From the NCBI RefSeq assembly GCF_001939735.1, contig NZ_MJIL01000101.1, forward strand, positions 212,058 through 256,083: 44,026 bases of DNA, read 5' to 3'. The notes beneath the pieces were generated by a model, which saw only the letters and a list, made by a program, of their open reading frames with translations, had not been told where the DNA came from and did no database searches. Positions 42,008 through 44,026 of this stretch are shown piece by piece. The stretch comes from Photobacterium proteolyticum. Its GTDB lineage: Bacteria; Pseudomonadota; Gammaproteobacteria; Enterobacterales; Vibrionaceae. Position 1 is the first letter of the stretch; every line of letters starts with the position of its first letter. The position numbers were made by a program, and so were the translations under genes.

Positions 42008-42628
42008 ATGAGCCAATTTTTTTACGTTCACCCCGAAACACCGCAAAACCGGCTGATTAATCAGTCCGTGGCAATTATTCGCAATGGCGGGGTGATTGTT
42101 TACCCGACAGACTCGGGCTATGCCCTGGGCTGCCAGTTGGAAAACAAGCAGGCGCTGGAGCGTATCTGCCAGATCCGTCGTCTTAACGATAAGCACAACT
42201 TCACGCTGCTGTGTCGTGATCTGTCCGAGCTGTCGTTGTATGCCCGTGTCGATAACACGGCCTTTCGCCTGCTGCGCAATAATACGCCGGGCGCCTATAC
42301 GTTTATTTTCAAAGGGACCAAGGAAGTACCGCGTCGCCTGATGAACCCTAAGCGTAAAACCATAGGTATCAGGGTGCCAGACAATGCTATTGCCCTGGCT
42401 TTGTTGGATGCGCTGGGTGAGCCGATGATGTCGACCTCGCTGATTCTGCCTGATAGTGATGTCGCCGAGTCTGATCCGGATGAAATCCGCGATAAGCTGG
42501 AGCATGCCGTCGATTTAATTATCAATGGCGGTTACCTGGGCGAGCAACCGACAACGGTAATTGACTTCAGTAACGACGAGATGGAAGTGGCACGTGTCGG
42601 TGCCGGGGATCCCGCTCCGTTCGAGTAG
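42008..42628 (+). CDS. yciO: YciO, Sua5/YrdC-family protein
   Basis: The 206-residue protein has the YrdC/Sua5 fold: GGVIVYPTDSGYALGC near 29-44, RRLNDKHNFTLLCRDL and RNNTPGAYTFIFKGTKEVPRRL near 95-116, which bind RNA or threonyl-carbamoyl-AMP in relatives. YciO is the less efficient paralogue of the tRNA threonylcarbamoylation enzyme TsaC; its own role is unsettled. AGGAGG lies 6 bases before the ATG, overlapping the end of rnm. Confidence 0.94.
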   Translation: MSQFFYVHPETPQNRLINQSVAIIRNGGVIVYPTDSGYALGCQLENKQALERICQIRRLNDKHNFTLLCRDLSELSLYARVDNTAFRLLRNNTPGAYTFIFKGTKEVPRRLMNPKRKTIGIRVPDNAIALALLDALGEPMMSTSLILPDSDVAESDPDEIRDKLEHAVDLIINGGYLGEQPTTVIDFSNDEMEVARVGAGDPAPFE

Positions 42629-42892
42629 TCGCTTGATAGATAGGCATCACGTTTCTTATTGGTTGCTTTGGGCGGATCTCCGGACGAAAAAGAAGTCGTT
42701 GCCGATGGCTATCTAATCCGTCTTTTCGGTGGTATCTGCATCAAGCTTTTGGCATAATCCACGGTCGCTTTAAGAGGGCTTAGGGCGTGATACCAAGCAG
42801 TGTGCGGATACAGCCGAAGAGGCTTGATAAGCGTGCTGCCGGTATATTTGATGATATTTCGACGCCTGTGAAGGCGACAAAGGTTTATCCAA

Positions 42893-43900
42893 ATGAGTGA
42901 AAAATTACAGAAGGTGCTGGCTCGTTCAGGCCAAGGTTCCCGTCGCGAGCTTGAATTAATGATTCAAAATGGCCGGGTAAGCATTGATGGCAAGACCGCA
43001 AAGCTAGGCGATCGTCTTGAAGACGGTCATGATTCAATTGTTCGCATTGACGGACATAAGATCAATCTAGTTGCACCTTCTGAAGAAGTGTGTCGTGTCC
43101 TTGCCTATAACAAACCTGAAGGTGAGTTATGTACGCGCCACGATCCTGATGGTCGTCGTACTGTTTTCGATCGCCTTCCACGCCTGGAGTCGGGCCGTTG
43201 GGTGTCCGTTGGCCGTCTGGATGCGAACACGTCAGGTCTGTTGCTTTTCACTACCGATGGTGAACTGGCAAACCGACTGATGCACCCGAGCCATCGCGTT
43301 GAGCGTGAGTACATGGTACGTGTCTTCGGTGACGTTAACGAGCAGATGATCAAGAATCTGGTTAACGGTGTTGAACTGGAAGACGGTATGGCACGTTTTG
43401 AGGACGTGGTATACGCCGGTGGTGAAGGAATGAACCACACTTTCTACGTTATGCTGACTGAAGGTCGTAACCGTGAGGTTCGTCGTCTGTGGGACTCCCA
43501 GGGTGTGACGGTAAGCCGTCTGAAGCGTGTTCGCTACGGTGATATCTTCCTGACCAAGGACATTCCCCGTGGTGGCTGGATGGAGCTTGAACTGAAGGAA
43601 GTGAACTACTTGCGTGAAATGGTTGAGCTGAAACCGGAAGAGAACACCATGCTGACGGTTGAAGGCCAGAAGCGTAAGAAAGGCGTTCGTCAGATCCGTC
43701 GTGCAGTTCGTCGTCACGAAGAGCGTATCAATGATGATTCGCCGCGTGGTCGACGTGGTCGTCAGGACAAGCGCCGTTCTTCTTCACGTAACAAAGATGC
43801 CGAAGCGACTTCGCAAGGCCGACGCAAGCCTTCCGGCAATGCGGCTAACCGCCGTAATCCGCTGAAGAACAAGCCGGCCAAGCCGCGCACGCGCAAATAA
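42893..43900 (+). CDS. rluB: 23S rRNA pseudouridine-2605 synthase RluB
   Basis: The 335-residue protein has an N-terminal S4 RNA-binding domain (EKLQKVLARSGQGSRRELELMI) and the RsuA-type catalytic core with VSVGRLDANTSGLLLFTTDGELAN, the Asp of GRLD being the nucleophile, then EGRNREVRRLWDSQG. The C-terminal 90 residues are a long, low-complexity, Arg/Lys-rich tail (QKRKKGVRQIRRAVRRHEER onward), typical of RluB and extended here. It modifies a uridine of helix 93 of 23S rRNA. The gene has a terminator 16 bases after its stop, beyond which an intron has inserted. Confidence 0.94.
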   Translation: MSEKLQKVLARSGQGSRRELELMIQNGRVSIDGKTAKLGDRLEDGHDSIVRIDGHKINLVAPSEEVCRVLAYNKPEGELCTRHDPDGRRTVFDRLPRLESGRWVSVGRLDANTSGLLLFTTDGELANRLMHPSHRVEREYMVRVFGDVNEQMIKNLVNGVELEDGMARFEDVVYAGGEGMNHTFYVMLTEGRNREVRRLWDSQGVTVSRLKRVRYGDIFLTKDIPRGGWMELELKEVNYLREMVELKPEENTMLTVEGQKRKKGVRQIRRAVRRHEERINDDSPRGRRGRQDKRRSSSRNKDAEATSQGRRKPSGNAANRRNPLKNKPAKPRTRK

Positions 43901-43915
43901 GGCGTGATTAGATTT

Positions 43916-43945
43916 AAAAAAGCAGCCAGTTGGCTGCTTTTTTTA
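43916..43945 (+). terminator. Terminator of rluB
   Basis: AAAAAAGCAGCC and GGCTGCTTTTTT pair over about 12 bp around a short AGTT loop and end in a long T-run. A group II intron begins five bases later. Confidence 0.9.
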
Positions 43946-43949
43946 TATT

Positions 43950-44026
43950 GTGCGCCGAGCATGGCGTTGTTCTAGGAGGTGAAAGTCCTCTACGGGCTCA
44001 GTCGAGCGAGAACCGTTAGCCTATGC
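43950..44026 (+). mobile_element. 5' end of a group II intron (cut by the window edge)
   Basis: The sequence starts GTGCGCCGAGCATGGCG, the GUGYG 5' boundary of group II introns, and goes on with CTAGGAGGTGAAAGTCCTC and AACCGTTAGCCTATGC. This is the beginning of domain I as I know it from class C introns such as that of Oceanobacillus, with the same order of helices (GUGYGCC...GUGAGAGUCC...GUUAGCCU). Only 77 bases are in the window, so the reverse transcriptase gene and 3' end are not seen. It lies directly behind the rluB terminator, the preferred target of class C introns. Confidence 0.85.

Noticed and set aside
42629..42892. Remnants of scpA/scpB between yciO and rluB
   Set aside because: I recall these genes in this place in some relatives, but no frame of this 264-base gap gives any recognisable part of them.
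1..44026. CRISPR arrays, rRNA genes and riboswitches
   Set aside because: No regularly spaced repeats, no rRNA-like stretch and no recognisable riboswitch core was seen on either strand.

Overview
The window looks like a chromosome segment of a marine gammaproteobacterium of the Vibrionaceae, most likely close to Photobacterium. This is inferred from the trp operon order (trpE-G-D-CF-B-A beside rnm/yciO/rluB), a GbpA-type chitin-binding LPMO, an AspS-type pilotin, an NSS sodium symporter and the yciB-yciA-yciI block. No rRNA gene, intact tRNA gene or CRISPR array was seen.

Layout. 1-2.7 kb is an AT-richer scar of an integrated element: a decayed tyrosine recombinase, a lipoprotein with a zinc-peptidase motif, and a 24-bp piece resembling the 3' end of a serine tRNA followed by a terminator. 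Just outside it lies a fragment of an FAD-dependent oxidoreductase. 2.8-4.9 kb is a nitric-oxide-type cluster (hemerythrin, DUF2249, multipass membrane protein) behind an NsrR-like operator; the membrane protein is frameshifted at a 5-base tandem repeat. 5-15.6 kb is a nitrate/nitrite assimilation region: nasA divergent from cobA-nirB-nirD, then a NarK-type transporter and a PP2C-phosphatase/protein-kinase fusion. All three transcription units have sigma-54-type promoter sequences, and the cobA and narK regions carry NtrC-like sites.

15.6-19.2 kb holds a 161-bp near-palindromic intergenic element, gbpA and an iron-type alcohol dehydrogenase. 19.2-25.5 kb, all on the minus strand, holds two signalling pairs (a molybdopterin-domain-like periplasmic protein with a GGDEF protein; a PhnD-like binding protein with a hybrid histidine kinase) and cardiolipin synthase. 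25.8-32.8 kb holds transporters, a pseudouridine synthase, a methyltransferase, a small basic ORF, aspS, yciI, yciA, yciB and a dicarboxylate/amino-acid symporter.

33.2-41.1 kb is a complete trp operon on the minus strand with TrpR operator, a leader peptide with three tandem Trp codons, an attenuator and, unusually, a Thermotoga-like type I-beta DAHP synthase as first structural gene, overlapping trpE by 4 bp. rnm, yciO and rluB run the other way. The window ends in the first 77 bases of a group II intron that starts just after the rluB terminator.

The strongest leads are the sigma-54/NtrC nitrate regulon with its kinase/phosphatase fusion, the DAHP synthase captured by the trp operon, the reversible-looking frameshift in the NO cluster, the two periplasmic sensor pairs and the intron placed at a terminator. 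All calls rest on reading the sequence and on recalled family features; no database search was run.
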